The notes beneath the pieces were generated by a model. The model saw only the letters and a list, made by a program, of their open reading frames with translations. It did not search any database and was not told the DNA's origin. The position numbers and the translations under genes are program-made. Of a stretch of 64,000 nt of DNA, positions 62,004 to 64,000 are shown piece after piece. The first letter of the stretch is position 1; each line of letters begins with the position of its first letter. The stretch is from Mercenaria mercenaria (lineage: Eukaryota; Mollusca; Bivalvia; Venerida; Veneridae), in NCBI RefSeq assembly GCF_021730395.1, contig NC_069377.1:71183501-71247500 (forward strand), given 5' to 3'.

Positions 62004-63051
62004 CTGTAAACCAACTGATTTTCGCGCCCAATTAATTTTCGCTATATTCCCGGAAGCCATCTTTTGCAGATATTAGTAGACGCAAATAAGTTTTTCCTCA
62101 CAACAAGCCTAAACTTTTCGCGTTTATATATAACTATAACTCTGTTTCGCTTTTTTACAAAATTATGCCCCTTTTTCGACTTAGAAATTTTTGGTTGAGG
62201 TTTTATATGTAAGCTGGTATCTCAGTATCTACGTATGGGAATGGTTTGAAACTTAACACACTTGTTCACTGTGGTGATCTGACATGCATTGCACATGTTC
62301 CATAACTCTACTTTGCATTTTTTACAAAATAATGCTCTTTTTTGGACTTAGAAAATTTTGGTTAAGGTTTTGTATGTAAGCTGGTATCTCAGTACCCACT
62401 AACGGGAATGAATTGAAATTTCACACAATTGTCCTTAGTCATGAGCTGATATGCATTGTACAGGTTCCTTAGCCCTGTGTTGCAAAATTACAAAATTATG
62501 TCCCTTTTTCGACTTTAATATTCATTCAATTGACAAGGCTGTTTAATAGTCGAGCGTTGCTGTCCTCCGACAGGTCTTGTTCTGATTTTGCGCTTGAACT
62601 AGTTTCTTTTAACAAACCAGCTTTCTCCATCCAAACTGGATTTTTGCAGGGCTTTTCTTAACAACATCAAATACGCTAATTACCAATTGTAGCCAGAGGT
62701 TTAGAAATTTTTATCAACTTTTTGAGAGACATGTTTACAGACTTACACAACTTAACTAATTGAACTATTTTAAAGAGTGGGACTGCTGATTTTTGTGTTA
62801 AAGTAGTGTGAGATATTTGAGTGATAATTGCTCACGAACCAACGTTGAATTTATTTAATTATGCAGTGGAAATTACGTCATCGGGGATATTATGGTGCGC
62901 TTATAACTTAAGGTAATAAAATGCGTAAGATACAAATTCGCGAAAATTATTTTTTAACTTTTTACAAAAACGCGAAAATTAATATCTGCCAATCAGTCCA
63001 ATATCGGCAAAACTCGAACATTAATTGGTGTGAAAATAAATTAGTTTACAG
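62004..63051. mobile_element. 1-kb MITE with TA duplication inside the exon-derived array
   Basis: The ends are CTGTAAACCAACTGATTTTC and, inverted, CTGTAAACTAATTTATTTTC, continuing to CCAATTAAT-TTCG. TA flanks both sides (62002-62003 and 63052-63053). Joining the flanks at one TA gives CACCTATGCTTCATTCAAG, exactly what an uninterrupted unit reads near 63350. Inner TTTCGCG and CGCGAAAA motifs mirror each other. A truncated tandem-core element is nested within. Confidence 0.85.
62130..62582 (+). mobile_element. GCTCGACTAT-family element nested in the MITE, left end unclear
   Basis: It contains about 2.3 core units (TTTTTCGACTTAGAAA-TTTTGGTT, TGTAAGCTGGTATCTCAGTA) and the terminus AATAGTCGAGCGTTGCTGTCCTCCGACAGGTCTTGTT. 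The expected start TTTTTAGCTCGACTAT was not found, so it is probably truncated on the left. Confidence 0.65.
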
Positions 63052-63525
63052 TATGCTTCATTCAAGGTAAATATCAAATGAATTTATAGAGGGAGCAGTG
63101 AGAGATGTCACCCCCCTCCCCCCCTCCTCAATCCCAGCATTCAATGTAAATAACTAATGAATTTATAGAGGGAGCAGTAATAGATGTCTGTCCCTGCATT
63201 CAAGGTAAATATCTAACGCATTTATAGAGAGAGCAGTGAAAAATGTCAGTTCTTCATTCAAGGTAAATACCAAATGAATTTATAGGGAGAGCAGTGAAAA
63301 ATGTCTGTTCTTCATTCAAGGTAAATATCTAATGAATTTATAGAGAAAGCACCTATGCTTCATTCAAGATATCTGATGACTTTATAGAGAGAGCTTTGAG
63401 AAATGCCTGTGCCTCATTCAAGGTAATTATTTAATGAATCTATAGAGAGAGCAGTAACAGATGTCTCGCTGCATTCAAGGTACATTTCTGATGGGTTTAT
63501 TGTGGGAGCAGTTATTCAAGTAAAA

Positions 63526-64000
63526 ATACTTATATACAATATACTATGATTTCCACTGTTTTAAACCTTTATCAGTTGGTTAGACCATGTATTGAGACAG
63601 CATAGTTCAGTTTTATTACTATATTTTATGCATGTAAAATCTAATTACTTGAAGTCTTAAGTTTTAGTGCATGTCTTGGTTTAAAAGAAATGTTAAAAGA
63701 GAGGATATTTCAGATACTTTTCTTTACACTGCACAGCATATAAACAGGAGTTTCCCTATTAGTATATACCTGCAGACTGAGTCTGCTTAATGGCGTTTGT
63801 TTTGCACTCACAAGTTCTGTTTCTGTTTATCTCAGTGTGTATTCTCAGTTGATGATTTTTATTGTTTTACTTCCTTGTCATATCATTTGTTGTAAAATTA
63901 CATGGAGAATGCATTTTTCAACCTTTACATTTGCACTTTGTAAAACTAATTTTTTTCCGCAGCTACTGACAGGCTAATAAATGTAATTGAAGTCTCGAGA
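63526..64000. other. LIX1L intron 3 (incomplete)
   Basis: No exon 4 of LIX1L is recognised before the window ends; the remaining coding sequence should lie to the right. Confidence 0.6.

Overview
The window looks like nuclear DNA from a bivalve mollusc, most likely a clam. It is AT-rich and intron-rich, dense in palindromic MITEs, tRNA-derived SINEs and tandem-core (pearl/Helentron-type) elements, and it carries a macin-type antimicrobial peptide pair, a family known from molluscs, leeches and Hydra. I see no prokaryotic genes, no tRNA or rRNA genes, and no LTR retrovirus or Polinton remnants.

Layout. 1-3.7 kb is non-coding with small hairpins. 3.8-5.0 kb holds macin gene A (+). 5.4-6.6 kb is a 52/53-bp satellite. 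6.8-18.9 kb is non-coding DNA with MITEs, a LINE fragment, SINEs and decayed core repeats. 19.3-20.1 kb holds macin gene B (-), which points towards gene A. 21.7-24 kb has a MITE, a broken Jockey-like LINE and a SINE. 24.0-27.3 kb is a large foldback element with a pearl-like element nested in it. 27-35 kb is a cluster of repeats. 37.6-45.4 kb carries a five-exon renalase-related FAD oxidoreductase (-). 47.6 kb to the right edge carries the first three coding exons of a LIX1/LIX1L (Drosophila lowfat) orthologue (+). Its introns are full of mobile elements, and the end of its third exon seeds an exon-derived tandem array.

How the parts relate. The macins would be secreted defence peptides; both copies share one architecture (TATA box, short non-coding exon 1, single coding exon 2). 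The FAD oxidoreductase and LIX1L are unrelated housekeeping or developmental genes arranged head to head about 2.1 kb apart. Most of the remaining sequence is mobile or repetitive. The two main tandem-core families share their termini (TTTTTAGCTC at one end, stem-loop plus TCTTGTT at the other), which suggests one Helentron-like mobilisation system.

Exon boundaries were placed by eye from GT/AG sites, reading phase and family similarity. No alignment or database search was run.
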